A stretch of DNA of 64,000 nt from Bacteroidota bacterium (lineage in GTDB: Bacteria > Bacteroidota > Bacteroidia > Chitinophagales > BACL12). The stretch covers positions 1,212,501-1,276,500 of the forward strand of contig JADJJZ010000003.1 in the NCBI GenBank assembly GCA_016706255.1, read 5' to 3'. Within the stretch, counting starts at the first letter, position 1. Every line of letters starts with the position of its first letter. Positions 36,711 to 45,499 of this stretch are shown here, in pieces. Position numbers and translations under genes: made by a program. Under the pieces are notes generated by a model. It was not told the origin of the DNA. It saw nothing but the letters and a program-made list of their open reading frames with translations, and made no database searches.

Positions 36711-37130
36711 ATGAAAGGAACCTGGATTGGAACATATCAGCATGAAAGTAAAAGAATTCCTGAAGAAAGGCGAAAGGAGCGGACAAAATTCAAAATTAAT
36801 ATCATTGATTTTGATGGTGTTCATTTTTCCGGTGAAATTGAAGATGAGGTTGAAAGTGGCGGAATGCAAGGAGTTGGTAAAGTTGAGGGTAAATTAAATG
36901 ATAATAAAATTACTTTTATTAAAATGATGCCTGTTCAAACTGTGTATATGCCGGATGGAACCAGAACGCAACTTCAAAATCGGCATCGAAATATTTATTA
37001 TTCAGGAATAGTTTCCGGTGATTCAATTAAGGGTGTCTGGAAGCTTAAATTTGGAGTTAGATTAATAAACAATAAAATTGCTATTTATTACCCTATTAAA
37101 GGTAATTGGGAAATGAGGAAAAAAGATTAA
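36711..37130 (+). CDS. Small beta-rich protein, unrecognised
   Basis: 139 residues starting MKGTWIGTYQHESKR. Alternating strands (FKINIIDFDGVHFSGEIEDE, NIYYSGIVSGDSIKGVWKL, NKIAIYYPIKGNWEMRKK) suggest a small barrel like lipocalin-type 'GxWxGxY' proteins that report how a ligand or medium changes weight; the family is not certain. No signal peptide, so cytoplasmic unless a start is missed. Stands alone. Confidence 0.5.
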   Translation: MKGTWIGTYQHESKRIPEERRKERTKFKINIIDFDGVHFSGEIEDEVESGGMQGVGKVEGKLNDNKITFIKMMPVQTVYMPDGTRTQLQNRHRNIYYSGIVSGDSIKGVWKLKFGVRLINNKIAIYYPIKGNWEMRKKD

Positions 37131-37314
37131 TTACACTGCTCAACAATAGGAATGTAAACAACTAAAATGATTTTCTTTATAGACAGAAAATTTTATGGTC
37201 ATTCACCTTCACCGAATTAATCAATTAAACAGTCTCTGTTATGGGTTTTGCGGGATTGCAAAGTCTCATTACGGTGGGTTACACACAGCAGTTTATTTTT
37301 TTGACATTATTCCG

Positions 37315-37322
37315 TAGTTTTG
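37315..37322 (+). promoter_or_regulatory. Candidate -7 box TAGTTTTG
   Basis: Matches TAnnTTTG, 70 bases before the ATG at 37392, the same word as in repeats A1 and A2. The -33 element is not clear. Confidence 0.4.
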
Positions 37323-37391
37323 GTTTCATTAATCAACGGTTTTCGTTTTCTTAAACGCTACGATGAACCCTATAATATAAACACAACAAAC

Positions 37392-38255
37392 ATGAAAAAT
37401 ACATTAACACTCGTATTACTCGTATTAAGCTTAACCGGATTCGGACAAAAAAATCCGACAGAGGAAGCACAGCCAATTGTTGCAGAAGGAAAATTGCTCT
37501 ACAAGTTGGAAATGGCTTCTTGGGTTGGGACAGATTTGTTTTTAGAAAAATACAAAGATTTAGATAATATAGGCGGTTATTTTTCTTACATCGAAAATGA
37601 TAGTGTAAAATGTATTTTCTTTTCAAATGTTGAAACCCCAAAAGTAATAGGTACAATTGCTTTTGACAGCACTTACAATGAAAGGAAAGCGAAAATTAGC
37701 TTGACTGAAAGAAATTTTTCTCAAACTGAAAGCGATTTATTTCAAATTAGAAAAGTTACATTAGAAGCGTTAAACACAAACGCTGACGGTTTTTTTAAGT
37801 TTTATGAAAACACTCAACCAAATATAATTCCATTAATTAATGGCGACGATAAAAAAGTTTACATAATAACGGGAACTCAAGAAACGGATATCGTTATTTT
37901 TGGTAACGACTACTTATTGACATTTGATAAAGACAATAAACTTGTCGCACAAAAGCAACTTCACCAAAACATACTCCCAATTAAATATGGAAATACAGAT
38001 GCCGAAGAAAATGTTGTTGGGGCAATGCATAATCATTCACCTGAAACCGGCGACTTTATTACAGCTACAGACATTTGCACTGTGATGCTGTATGAGGAGT
38101 TTACAAAGTGGAAATCGTATAATGTAGTTTCCGAAAAGTACTTGAACATTTGGAATTGCGAAACAGACCAACTAGTAGTGGTGTCAATGAATATAATGGA
38201 TAACATCGAAAAAGATCAGGAAAAGAGGAATAAAAAAAGGAAAAAGGACGAATAA
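37392..38255 (+). CDS. Secreted protein, unrecognised
   Basis: 287 residues from the ATG at 37392 (an in-frame ATG at 37320 lies before the signal and is rejected). Signal peptide MKNTLTLVLLVLSLTGFGQ. The mature protein includes YSYIENDSVKC-like strands, the block ENVVGAMHNHSPETGDFITA and a basic tail (EKRNKKRKKDE). HNHSPETGDF has clustered His/Glu that could bind metal, like JAB/Mov34-type H-x-H...D sites, but this is not proven. Likely exported to the periplasm. Confidence 0.58.
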   Translation: MKNTLTLVLLVLSLTGFGQKNPTEEAQPIVAEGKLLYKLEMASWVGTDLFLEKYKDLDNIGGYFSYIENDSVKCIFFSNVETPKVIGTIAFDSTYNERKAKISLTERNFSQTESDLFQIRKVTLEALNTNADGFFKFYENTQPNIIPLINGDDKKVYIITGTQETDIVIFGNDYLLTFDKDNKLVAQKQLHQNILPIKYGNTDAEENVVGAMHNHSPETGDFITATDICTVMLYEEFTKWKSYNVVSEKYLNIWNCETDQLVVVSMNIMDNIEKDQEKRNKKRKKDE

Positions 38256-38273
38256 GGTTTTTAAAACCTAATA

Positions 38274-39170
38274 ATGAACTCAATTATGAAAACAGCACTT
38301 TCAAAAAAGCTAAAGGATTATGCTTCTTTTACTGCCAGTATTTTGATGTTTGCCGGTAAAACTGATGCTCAGGTGATATATACTGACTTAGAATTTGATG
38401 TTGTGTTGGATACAGATGGGTATTATTATCCGCTTGATATTGACGCAAATGGCACTCTTGATTTCCATTTCTTTAAAACCACAAATACCTATAGCACCAC
38501 TTATTCTAATCTTAACTCATTTCAAGCCCTGTCGGTACGACATGGGTTTTTAAATGAGGTTGCAGGCAATTCCCATTATTACCCTTATTCCGGTAACATT
38601 TTCAATTTTGCATATGCCCTAAATTCTTTTAACCTGATAGGCTCAACACTTTTATGGCAAAATGATCTGCATGTTTTTTTTGCATGGAAAGCATGGACAG
38701 GAGAATATGACAATCATTGTTTCAATTGTTATTGGAACCAACCGGGCGAGCCTGAAATCCTCGATCATTTTTTGGGACTTCGGTTCGCGGATGCTAGTAA
38801 CAATTATCATTATGGTTGGATAAGATGCGATGTTAAGGAAGATGGAAGCATTTTAGTTTTAAAAGATTATGCATTTGAAACTGAGCCGAATTATCCCATT
38901 TTAGCCGGATCAAAAACAACCTACCAGGAAATCGAACCGGGAAATATTATTGGAGAAATATTTGCGTCAGGAAATACTATTCAAATAAATGTTCCACATC
39001 GCCCAACACTTCTATTTAAAATAAATATTTTGAATATTTCAGGACAGTGTATCTATTCAACTCAAAGTGAAGACCCGTTTGTCGAAATTCAATTGGACGT
39101 TCCTCACGGAATTTATATAGTTGCAGTGAGCTCAGGAAATGAACTATTAACTAAAGAAATTTTACTATAA
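38274..39170 (+). CDS. T9SS-sorted extracellular protein, paralogue of 43997
   Basis: 298 residues. ATG at 38274 or 38286; both give a basic N-terminus and hydrophobic FTASILMFAGKTDAQ signal. The body shares YTDLEFDVVLDTDG, HFLGLRFADASNNYHYGWIR, CDVKEDGSILVLKDYAFETE and PNYPILAG with the gene at 43997. The C-terminus (INILNISGQCIYSTQ... GIYIVAVSSGNELLTKEIL) is a type A T9SS sorting domain, so it is exported across the outer membrane. The function of the body is unknown. Confidence 0.8.
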   Translation: MNSIMKTALSKKLKDYASFTASILMFAGKTDAQVIYTDLEFDVVLDTDGYYYPLDIDANGTLDFHFFKTTNTYSTTYSNLNSFQALSVRHGFLNEVAGNSHYYPYSGNIFNFAYALNSFNLIGSTLLWQNDLHVFFAWKAWTGEYDNHCFNCYWNQPGEPEILDHFLGLRFADASNNYHYGWIRCDVKEDGSILVLKDYAFETEPNYPILAGSKTTYQEIEPGNIIGEIFASGNTIQINVPHRPTLLFKINILNISGQCIYSTQSEDPFVEIQLDVPHGIYIVAVSSGNELLTKEILL

Positions 39171-39255
39171 TTATTCCATAAACTATAAAAAAACGTTTGA
39201 GATAATAATAAGTGCCCAACCATTACAGACACCCGAATCACTTAACATTACCTTT

Positions 39256-40026
39256 ATGAAACCCTACCTCCCAATCCTATTCCTCCTAACCTTCAACACC
39301 TGTTTCTCCCAAACAAAATTGGATACTTTAATAACTCAATTCCAACAAGCAGACCTTACTGTAGTAATTAACGCAAAGAACAGCATCGTTAATTATCAGG
39401 AAGAAGCTATTCCGGTATTAATTGAAATGCTTAAGGATACATCGTATGTAAAACTTGAAAATACTGCAGACTTAATTTATCCGGGCACTGAAAAATTTTA
39501 TGGTCATGGTTGGAGTATTAGTTATGACATCGACTGGATTGCCGTTCGTGCTGCTTGGGTACTTGAAGAATTAACATTTCAGGATTTTGGTTATAGTCAA
39601 CCGGCATTCGATTTTAGTAAAATAAATTATATAAACCTTGGAAAGGATACTCTTGGTTTACAAAACTATTCTAAAGTAGTAGATACAATTGAACCACCAA
39701 CAAGAGCAGAACTGATAACCAAAAGATTAATGCTCGCCGACAGTGTTTCAAAATGGTGGGAAAAAAACAAAACCACCTGGACACGCTTCTCCGCACTCAA
39801 AACAGCCCTCGCAAGCACCAATAAAAGAAGCCAGGAATTAGCATTGGAATACTTACGTTTTGATAATACCATATGTGAGGGGCTAACGCTTGAATCCTAT
39901 AAAACTGAATTGGAACCCTTGGTTAAAGCAATTAAAAACAGCAACAATACCAACGCGGATCAGGCTAAATATTTGTTGGAGGATAAGGAATCTTATTGGT
40001 TGAAGGTGAGGAAAAATACGCATTAA
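39256..40026 (+). CDS. Secreted helical protein, family founder of a repeat-linked gene
   Basis: 256 residues, signal peptide MKPYLPILFLLTFNTCFSQ. The first part resembles a HEAT-like helix pair (AIPVLIEMLKDTSYVKLENT, AVRAAWVLEELTFQDFGY); the last part is helical (SALKTALASTNKRSQELALE, LVKAIKNSNNTNADQAKYLL). Degenerate copies of this gene lie at 32277, 43812 and 45058. In three places a TGTGACA dispersed repeat follows the gene 3' end. Function unknown. Confidence 0.6.
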   Translation: MKPYLPILFLLTFNTCFSQTKLDTLITQFQQADLTVVINAKNSIVNYQEEAIPVLIEMLKDTSYVKLENTADLIYPGTEKFYGHGWSISYDIDWIAVRAAWVLEELTFQDFGYSQPAFDFSKINYINLGKDTLGLQNYSKVVDTIEPPTRAELITKRLMLADSVSKWWEKNKTTWTRFSALKTALASTNKRSQELALEYLRFDNTICEGLTLESYKTELEPLVKAIKNSNNTNADQAKYLLEDKESYWLKVRKNTH

Positions 40027-40471
40027 CGACGTTTTTGCGGCAGGAGGGCGTTAATATCCTATTTAACCCCATTTTAAATTGCACCTAAAATTTTGCGAAA
40101 ATAATTTTTTTTGTGACATGGTTAAATGTGCAAAAAAATAAGTTAGTAGGCTGAAAGTGTCAAATATGTTATGTTTTATGAAAATGCATGTGACATATTT
40201 CAGATTAACGGTAAACCGTGAATTTGAGATGTGTTGTATTAGAAGTCAAATCCATGTATTTATCTTGCCAACGAATAGCATAAATTAATAAGCTTAAAAA
40301 TTAATTTGGATAAAGGATAAGCTAATTAATGTTTATCAGGATTACCATTCTAAAATAAGGGATTTGGGAAATGATTATGCTTAAAATTTTTAGTTATAAA
40401 CTAGATAAAAAAAACAAAAAGGAGTGTGCTGAAAATCCTTCGAAGAGTAAGCAAATTAAATTTTAAATTTT
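40027..40471. other. Gap with dispersed repeat copy 3
   Basis: Besides the repeat at 40111-40230 the stretch is AT-rich with no gene. A few bases before the ATG at 40472 there is no strong ribosome binding site. Confidence 0.4.
40111..40230 (+). repeat. Dispersed TGTGACA repeat, copy 3
   Basis: TTGTGACATGGTTAAATGTG, then TGTGACATATTTCAGATTAA, CGGTAAACCGTGAATTTGAG. The ACGGTAAACCGT palindrome is intact as in copy 1. Lies 85 bases after the 39256 gene. Confidence 0.78.
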
Positions 40472-41443
40472 ATGATGAAAAGTATTAAAGACCAGTACAA
40501 GCAGAGTTTTTCTATTTGGGATATGCTGTACCCTCAGCTACCCGATAGAGTAATTCCTCCCGGCCCATATGCTGACTTGAGCAAAATTGAGGTAATAGAA
40601 TTCAGTTATGCACCCTTGACCGATGCGCCGGGACCATACAGGCGTTACCGCATTTTTTGGAATGTAACAGGACCTACTGATGCCCCTTGGACGCTCAGTC
40701 TGTTCAACACAGAAAATGAGCCACTGAATAATCCGTTGCCATTGATCGGAGAAACGGAAACACAACCAATTGTTTCCGGCAGATATGTGTTAAAAGCAAA
40801 TTCATCTCTGGACGAACGTGTGCTGGGCATCTTCGACATTGAGCAAAATTTGGATACATGCAATTTTACTTTCACTAACAATTTCACTGCCTATCTGTAT
40901 TGGTATTTTGCAACACAAACAATTGCACAAGCACAGGGCCCAATATATTTTGATGGAGACCCGATGGACTGTATTGATATTAGTGTGTCTCAGGGTTTGG
41001 TTTCACTGAAAATGTCATTAAGGGCGCCTAGAGATCTCTATCCGGATCCGCATGTGGATGTAGAGTGCATCTTCGGTTTCGGCGTTGTTGATGATATTCA
41101 AAATTCGCCACTTAAACGGATTATTACATTTTATAATTCATTCAATGTCAACGCATGGTATACATACGCAGAGCATATTTTAGCAGACGGTGGTGATACC
41201 GTTTTAGAAAATACAAGGAGACAGATGGAAATTGATATACGCCTACTACTAGCCCGACTGGCATCTTTCGGCCCACTTGGTTTACCTACTCCTCCCGGAT
41301 ATTCGTTATACAATGTGGAGTTGTTAAATATTGATGGCACAACCTTGCGTAAAAGATACTGCCCGCTACCACAACCGGCTGTAATTAAGTGGGACAAAGT
41401 TTTAAAAAACAAAGTTCAAATTAAGGCACTTAAACCATTTTAA
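40472..41443 (+). CDS. Cytoplasmic protein of unknown family
   Basis: 323 residues, no signal peptide. Rich in proline and tryptophan (DAPGPYRRYRIFWNVTGPTD, DAPWTLSLFNTENEPLNNPL), with a beta-sandwich-like N-terminal half and a helical stretch ENTRRQMEIDIRLLLARLAS; ends QPAVIKWDKVLKNKVQIKAL. Base composition looks somewhat less AT-rich than its neighbours, which with the isolated setting suggests separate acquisition. No motif was recognised. Confidence 0.5.
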   Translation: MMKSIKDQYKQSFSIWDMLYPQLPDRVIPPGPYADLSKIEVIEFSYAPLTDAPGPYRRYRIFWNVTGPTDAPWTLSLFNTENEPLNNPLPLIGETETQPIVSGRYVLKANSSLDERVLGIFDIEQNLDTCNFTFTNNFTAYLYWYFATQTIAQAQGPIYFDGDPMDCIDISVSQGLVSLKMSLRAPRDLYPDPHVDVECIFGFGVVDDIQNSPLKRIITFYNSFNVNAWYTYAEHILADGGDTVLENTRRQMEIDIRLLLARLASFGPLGLPTPPGYSLYNVELLNIDGTTLRKRYCPLPQPAVIKWDKVLKNKVQIKALKPF

Positions 41444-41451
41444 AAAAACCA

Positions 41452-41528
41452 TAGTGATTTATAGGCTGAGTGATTTTTTTGTTCCTTCAGCAAGCAGGGA
41501 GCGAAAAAAATCAAATCAATAAATCATT
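41452..41528. terminator. Large inverted repeat, possible bidirectional terminator
   Basis: GATTTTTTTGTTC (41471-41483) faces GAGCGAAAAAAATC (41498-41511), and TGATTTAT (41454-41461) faces ATAAATCA (41519-41526), giving a nested fold-back with T runs on both strands, 8 bases after the stop at 41443. Confidence 0.6.
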
Positions 41529-41578
41529 ATTTAATTGTGCGAAAATTTGTTGAATAGAATGATTGCACAACATATAAA

Positions 41579-41622
41579 GATTAAATCGCAGCTTCATAAC
41601 GCATGAAGGTGTGATTTAATCT
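41579..41622. repeat. Imperfect palindrome beside a transposase fragment
   Basis: AGATTAAATC and GATTTAATCT are exact complements; internal CTTCAT / ATGAAG also pair. Tail TTTTATTTT. It may be an element end or a terminator. Confidence 0.6.
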
Positions 41623-41870
41623 TTTATTTTAAGAAGCGCATCGAGCTTGATGCAGTGTTGGTGATTATATAAGGTGCATTGCAGCAAATTTATTTTTTTA
41701 AACCAAGTCCTGTCTTCTGTTTTTAATTCGGATACAACAAACTTTAATTTATCTAACTCCAATTGTTCCACAAATGCTTCCAAAAACCAGAGAGGATTAT
41801 CTGACGAAATTTTATCCTGGAGGCTGTAAAAGGTTATCTGGTGCCGGTTTTGAGCGGTGATGAAATCCAT
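41616..41870 (-). mobile_element. Transposase N-terminal fragment (IS1182/IS5-like)
   Basis: 84 residues: MDFITAQNRHQITFYSLQDK, then NPLWFLEAFVEQLELDKLKF matches the N-terminal block of IS1182-like transposases (Q-x-R-x-Q ... N-x-V-R-x-I-D-x-F-V-E). The second half (INLLQCTLYNHQHCIKLDAL) does not continue the family, so the gene is truncated after ~50 residues. It differs from the fragment at 23818, so two IS types have decayed here. Confidence 0.55.
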
Positions 41871-42001
41871 TCTTGCAATTTTTCGAATGGTAGTAAATAT
41901 TGCAGGAATTATTTGTTAGTTTTGGAGAGGCGAATGATTGTGATTTTTTTACATACTGAAGATAATAGCAGTAGTAAAGAGAAACTTAGTGCCAAAACAA
42001 A

Positions 42002-43362
42002 ATGACGACAATTGAGCAACTATATCAAACGTTAAGTGAACGCAGGCGACCGGAGGATGTTGCGGAAATGATCATTGATTTGGCAAAAGATAGTTTTACC
42101 GGTAAAGAAATAGCGCTGCTGGAAAAAGCAGCAAAAGGTTCATTGGCAAGAAATATTTTTGGCTATACTTCCATGTTGCAAACATTCGCTGAAGCTAAAG
42201 GAGCCGAGAAACAAATTTCCAAAGCAATAGAAATTTTCAAAATTGACATTAAAAATAAATCTGCTTACAATAATAAAAAAGACATTGGGGACTTTATCCA
42301 TTATGTTTCGCCTATCATAAATAAAACACCTGGAAAAAATGATTTTAAAGGTGACAGACTCAATAAATCACAAAGAAAAGCAAGTGGTCTTGATTTATCG
42401 AAGCGTAATTACAACAAAAAATGGCGACTGCTGTCTCGAATAGAAGAAAAGTTATTGAAATTTATAAAAGAAAGTAAAAAAATAGAGTTGCAAAAAATTG
42501 CAAAACATGGTTTAGCACATTCACTTGATTTTAAAAATTACTCATCAGACTTAAACACTGCATATTTTATTGCATATTATAACGCTCGTTGCAACCTCAA
42601 GTGTGTTTACAAATAAAAGTCAAGATAGATCGTTTGACGAGATAAGTGAAATGCTTTTAAACAAATGTAAAGGAGGAAAAACAAATTTGTTTGATTTTTT
42701 TAAAAAGATAAAACACAAAAAGCAGACAATACAAACTGGTGGGCAATTTCGCATGTGTATACAAGTCAAGAAGTTTTATCAAATTTATCAGATGAACAAA
42801 AAGGAGTCCTGCTAGGTAGATGGACATCTATTTTACAAGATATAGCTAATTTGTTAGATGAGATTTGGACAAATAACAATTTCAATAGAGCCACTATGGT
42901 TGTAAAAAGAGGCGACGACTCTACAACTTGGAACAATACAGCAGGTGCTTGGAACAAAGCTAGAGACAATTGGATGAATTTAATTTATTCAATAGGATTG
43001 GATGATATTCTTGAAGAAATTTGTTTTGGTAAAGTGTTACGACTGATGGCTGCTGATGTGGTAGCCTGGCATTACTCGAGTGGTGGAAAACTAGACTCAA
43101 ATACGGAAGTATGGAATAAATTACCTTTGCCTTGGGAAGTGTTTCAAAATAAAGCTGTTTGCAATAAGGAATTAGTAATTAAATATTGTCAGCAGGCCGC
43201 CTTGACCCGGTAAAATCAGGATGGATAGCACCAAGAATTCACGGAGTAGTAGCATTTAAGCCAACACCTGAACTTGTTCACGGGGTAACAGTCTCCAATC
43301 CATATTTGGCAACCATCTTAAAACGGCATAGATTTTTTTCAGGGAAACATGTTAAAATATAA
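42002..43362 (+). pseudogene. Large cytoplasmic protein of unknown family, split across four frames
   Basis: Frame 1: 42002-42616 (MTTIEQLYQTLSERRRPEDV to NLKCVYK). Frame 2 from about 42605 continues SSVFTNKSQDRSFDEISEML. Frame 3 from about 42718 continues NTNWWAISHVYTSQEVLSNL to NKELVIKYCQ. Frame 4 from about 43190 continues RLDPVKSGWIAPRIHGVVAF to RRFFSGKHVKI-like end at 43362. Joined, it is ~450 residues. Shifts: +1, then -1 (next to an A5 run), then -1. No family recognised. The two odd tRNAs follow it by 17 bases. Confidence 0.6.
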
Positions 43363-43379
43363 TTCCCTGAATTGTATTA

Positions 43380-43452
43380 GGTAGGTTAGTTCAGTGGCAG
43401 AACGTTCGGCTCTTTACCCGAATGGACGTAGGTTCGAGCCCTACACCTATCT
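43380..43452 (+). tRNA. tRNA-like gene, apparent 8-base anticodon loop (CTCTTTAC)
   Basis: 73 nt. Acceptor GGTAGGT/ACCTATC, D-stem GTTC/GAAC, T-stem GTAGG/CCTAC with loop TTCGAGC are well formed. The anticodon stem TTCGG/CCGAA encloses CTCTTTAC, 8 bases instead of 7. With U33 in the usual place the triplet is CTT (Lys, AAG) with an extra base. No encoded CCA. Identity is therefore uncertain. Confidence 0.7.
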
Positions 43453-43457
43453 CGGCT

Positions 43458-43530
43458 TCTGATATAGCTCAGTGGTAGAGCTTCCGGCTCTTGGACCGGA
43501 TGGACACAGGTTCGAGCCCTGTTATCAGAA
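43458..43530 (+). tRNA. tRNA-like gene, apparent 8-base anticodon loop (CTCTTGGA)
   Basis: 73 nt. Acceptor TCTGATA/TATCAGA, D-stem GCTC/GAGC, T-stem ACAGG/CCTGT with TTCGAGC. The stem TCCGG/CCGGA encloses CTCTTGGA, again 8 bases starting CTCTT. Five bases after the first gene and clearly its paralogue, though only stems and loops stay similar. No encoded CCA. Confidence 0.7.
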
Positions 43531-43996
43531 CAAACGGCAGACAACAACTTCTGCCACTATCGTAGGAGGATTAAAAATAATTTCGTTTCGTAAGAGGCGA
43601 TGTTTTTATCATTTTTGAAATATGCGAAATCAGCACTATTTGAATGTGTTTGCCATGCAAAAATTCAAAAATAATTTTTAGTTTTATTAAAGTTACGACA
43701 ACAAACTGAAAACGGAATTAAATGCAGTGCATTGAGGAAAACTTATTATGGTTTTTTGACTTCACCTGATTTTTGACACACAAATTTTATAAAGCGAATA
43801 ATTATCATTAGAGCTTAATCCTAAACTTTTTGAATTGCTAAAGAATACCGTTTGCTTAAATCTTAAATTTCATGATTTTAGTATGGACACTAACAAAATA
43901 CTGAACATAAACACATAAATTTACATCAACAAATTTATACCAGTAATTAAAAACCGTCAGCGATGACCTCGGCTTTGTTTCAACTTCAGATGAGTT
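43531..43996. other. Gap after the tRNA pair
   Basis: Holds a small hairpin (GGCAGA / TCTGCC, 43536-43555) without T run, and a degenerate family fragment at 43811-43872. No gene. Confidence 0.4.
43811..43872 (+). pseudogene. Short degenerate copy of the 39256 gene
   Basis: CTAAACTTTTTGAATTGCTA and AAGAATACCGTTTGCTTAAA resemble ATTGAAATGCTTAAGGATAC of the intact gene, but with stops and changes. Only the HEAT-like segment is left. Confidence 0.4.
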
Positions 43997-44920
43997 ATGG
44001 CAAAAACTAATAAACACATATTATTTGGAAATAGGTTATTGCAATATTCTGCATTATCAGGTGCATTTATTTTAGGTAAGCCGGATCTTATATTTTCTGA
44101 AGTTGTTTACACAAATGTTGAACCTGATGTTGTGTTGGATGAAGATGATGAAGACTTTTTTTTGGACTTTAATGGTGACTTGGATAGTGATGTACATTTT
44201 TTAAATGTATCTAATTATTTTGAAGGTTATTGGACTTCCGGAAGCATTAATTACGTTTTTCCTACGGCGGAACAACGAATTAAAATTATGGCAATAGGAA
44301 ATAGTATTGCAGGCAGCTTGGTAACTTATAGCACCTATTCTTCAGGAACAATACATAGAATATTTCCTTATGCTCTTGAAGAAGACCTAATTGATAACGA
44401 ATTGCAATTCCAAAATGCTTATAACCAATCCCTAAATTTCAGAAATGTTTATTATATTTTTGGAACGTATAGCAGTTACGGTGGAAACTGGTTTCCAGAA
44501 TCAATAGACCATTATTTAGGCATTCGATTTAAAGATGCTGATGAAATTAAATATTACGGCTGGATTCGCTGCGATGTCAAGGATGACGGGCGTACCTTAG
44601 TAATTAAAGACTATGCATATGAAACTGAGCCCGATTATCCAATAATAGTGGGTGATACTACGCATTATGTTAACATCAATACCGGTGAAAATCAAATCGA
44701 CGCCACTGCGTATAGTTTTGGTAAGGATATTTATGTCATTTCAAAAACATTTCAAAGTATTGAAATCAAAGTTTATGATTTAACTGGTAAGGAAATTAAT
44801 AATAGCCTGATGCAAAATAAAATGGAAATAATCGACATGTCTAAATGCGCTCCAGGAGTTTATTTAGTAAAATTAATTCAAGATAGTAGAACGTTTGAAA
44901 AAAAGGTGATTATTGGGTAA
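43997..44920 (+). CDS. T9SS-sorted extracellular protein, paralogue of 38274
   Basis: 307 residues with N-terminal hydrophobic signal (ILFGNRLLQYSALSGAFILG). Shares YTNVEPDVVLDEDDEDFFLD, HYLGIRFKDADEIKYYGWIR, CDVKDDGRTLVIKDYAYETE with the 38274 protein. C-terminus: VYDLTGKEINNSL... APGVYLVKLIQDSRTFEKKV, a T9SS type A sorting domain. Extracellular; role unknown. The Asp/Glu-rich FDFNGDLDSDV-like loops may bind calcium. Confidence 0.8.
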   Translation: MAKTNKHILFGNRLLQYSALSGAFILGKPDLIFSEVVYTNVEPDVVLDEDDEDFFLDFNGDLDSDVHFLNVSNYFEGYWTSGSINYVFPTAEQRIKIMAIGNSIAGSLVTYSTYSSGTIHRIFPYALEEDLIDNELQFQNAYNQSLNFRNVYYIFGTYSSYGGNWFPESIDHYLGIRFKDADEIKYYGWIRCDVKDDGRTLVIKDYAYETEPDYPIIVGDTTHYVNINTGENQIDATAYSFGKDIYVISKTFQSIEIKVYDLTGKEINNSLMQNKMEIIDMSKCAPGVYLVKLIQDSRTFEKKVIIG

Positions 44921-45057
44921 ATCATTTGGGCAATTGGTTAAACTTAATTCCGGAAATCGAATTATATTTCAATGAGTTAGGTTAAAGACATTATTGTAAT
45001 TTACCTATTGATCCGTGAGCAGAAAAAATTTACTGTTAAAGGGGATTATTTATTACT

Positions 45058-45175
45058 ACATTGACTTGATATCGGTCCGTGCAGCCTTAAAAAAAGTAAA
45101 AATATCCACACGGAATAAGTAAAATACACGCTGGAGGATAAGTAATTTTACTGGTTGAAGGAGCGGAAGTGTATT
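45058..45175 (+). pseudogene. Degenerate copy of the 39256 gene (3' half)
   Basis: TGACTTGATATCGGTCCGTG then CAGCC resembles GACTGGATTGCCGTTCGTGC, and CTGGAGGATAAGTAATTTTA then CTGGTTGAAGGAGCGGAAGT resembles the end of the intact gene (TTGGAGGATAAGGAATCTTA, TTGGTTGAAGGTGAGG). Frames are broken and the middle is deleted. Followed by repeat copy 4. Confidence 0.5.
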
Positions 45176-45218
45176 CGATTTTACAATTGATTTAAATTTG
45201 CTGCTAAGTAATGTTCTA

Positions 45219-45320
45219 TTGTGACATGGTAAAATGCATAAAATTGTCGTTTTGTAGGCTGTAAGCATCAATTATGTTATGTAATTTGTCCTGAAATGTG
45301 ACATTTTTGGGATTAAATAT
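45219..45320 (+). repeat. Dispersed TGTGACA repeat, copy 4
   Basis: TTGTGACATGGTAAAATGCA, TTTGTAGGCTGTAAGCATCA, then AATGTGACATTTTTGGGATT. The palindrome ACGGTAAACCGT is lost. It lies about 44 bases behind a degenerate copy of the same gene family. Confidence 0.72.
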
Positions 45321-45499
45321 GCCAGTGAGTATTGAATTTAAGATAAAACTAATTTTTGCTCATACCAAAACCGGCGAATTGCTGTAATACATGTAGTTAA
45401 TTAATCATTATCAATAATTGAATTAAAAAAAAATCACCATCAGATCAATTTAAATTTATTCCCCAAAATCAGCATACAACAACCAACAAACAAAAAAAC

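Noticed and set aside
37224..37290. Full attC-like site
   Set aside because: Only the left-arm words (TTATGGGTTTTGCGGGATTG) are recognisable; no matching right arm or core.
42570..43362. Quadruplet decoding by the adjacent tRNAs as the reason for the split gene
   Set aside because: Steps are +1, -1 and -1, and no AAAG or CAAG codon is in frame at the first step. Indels are simpler.
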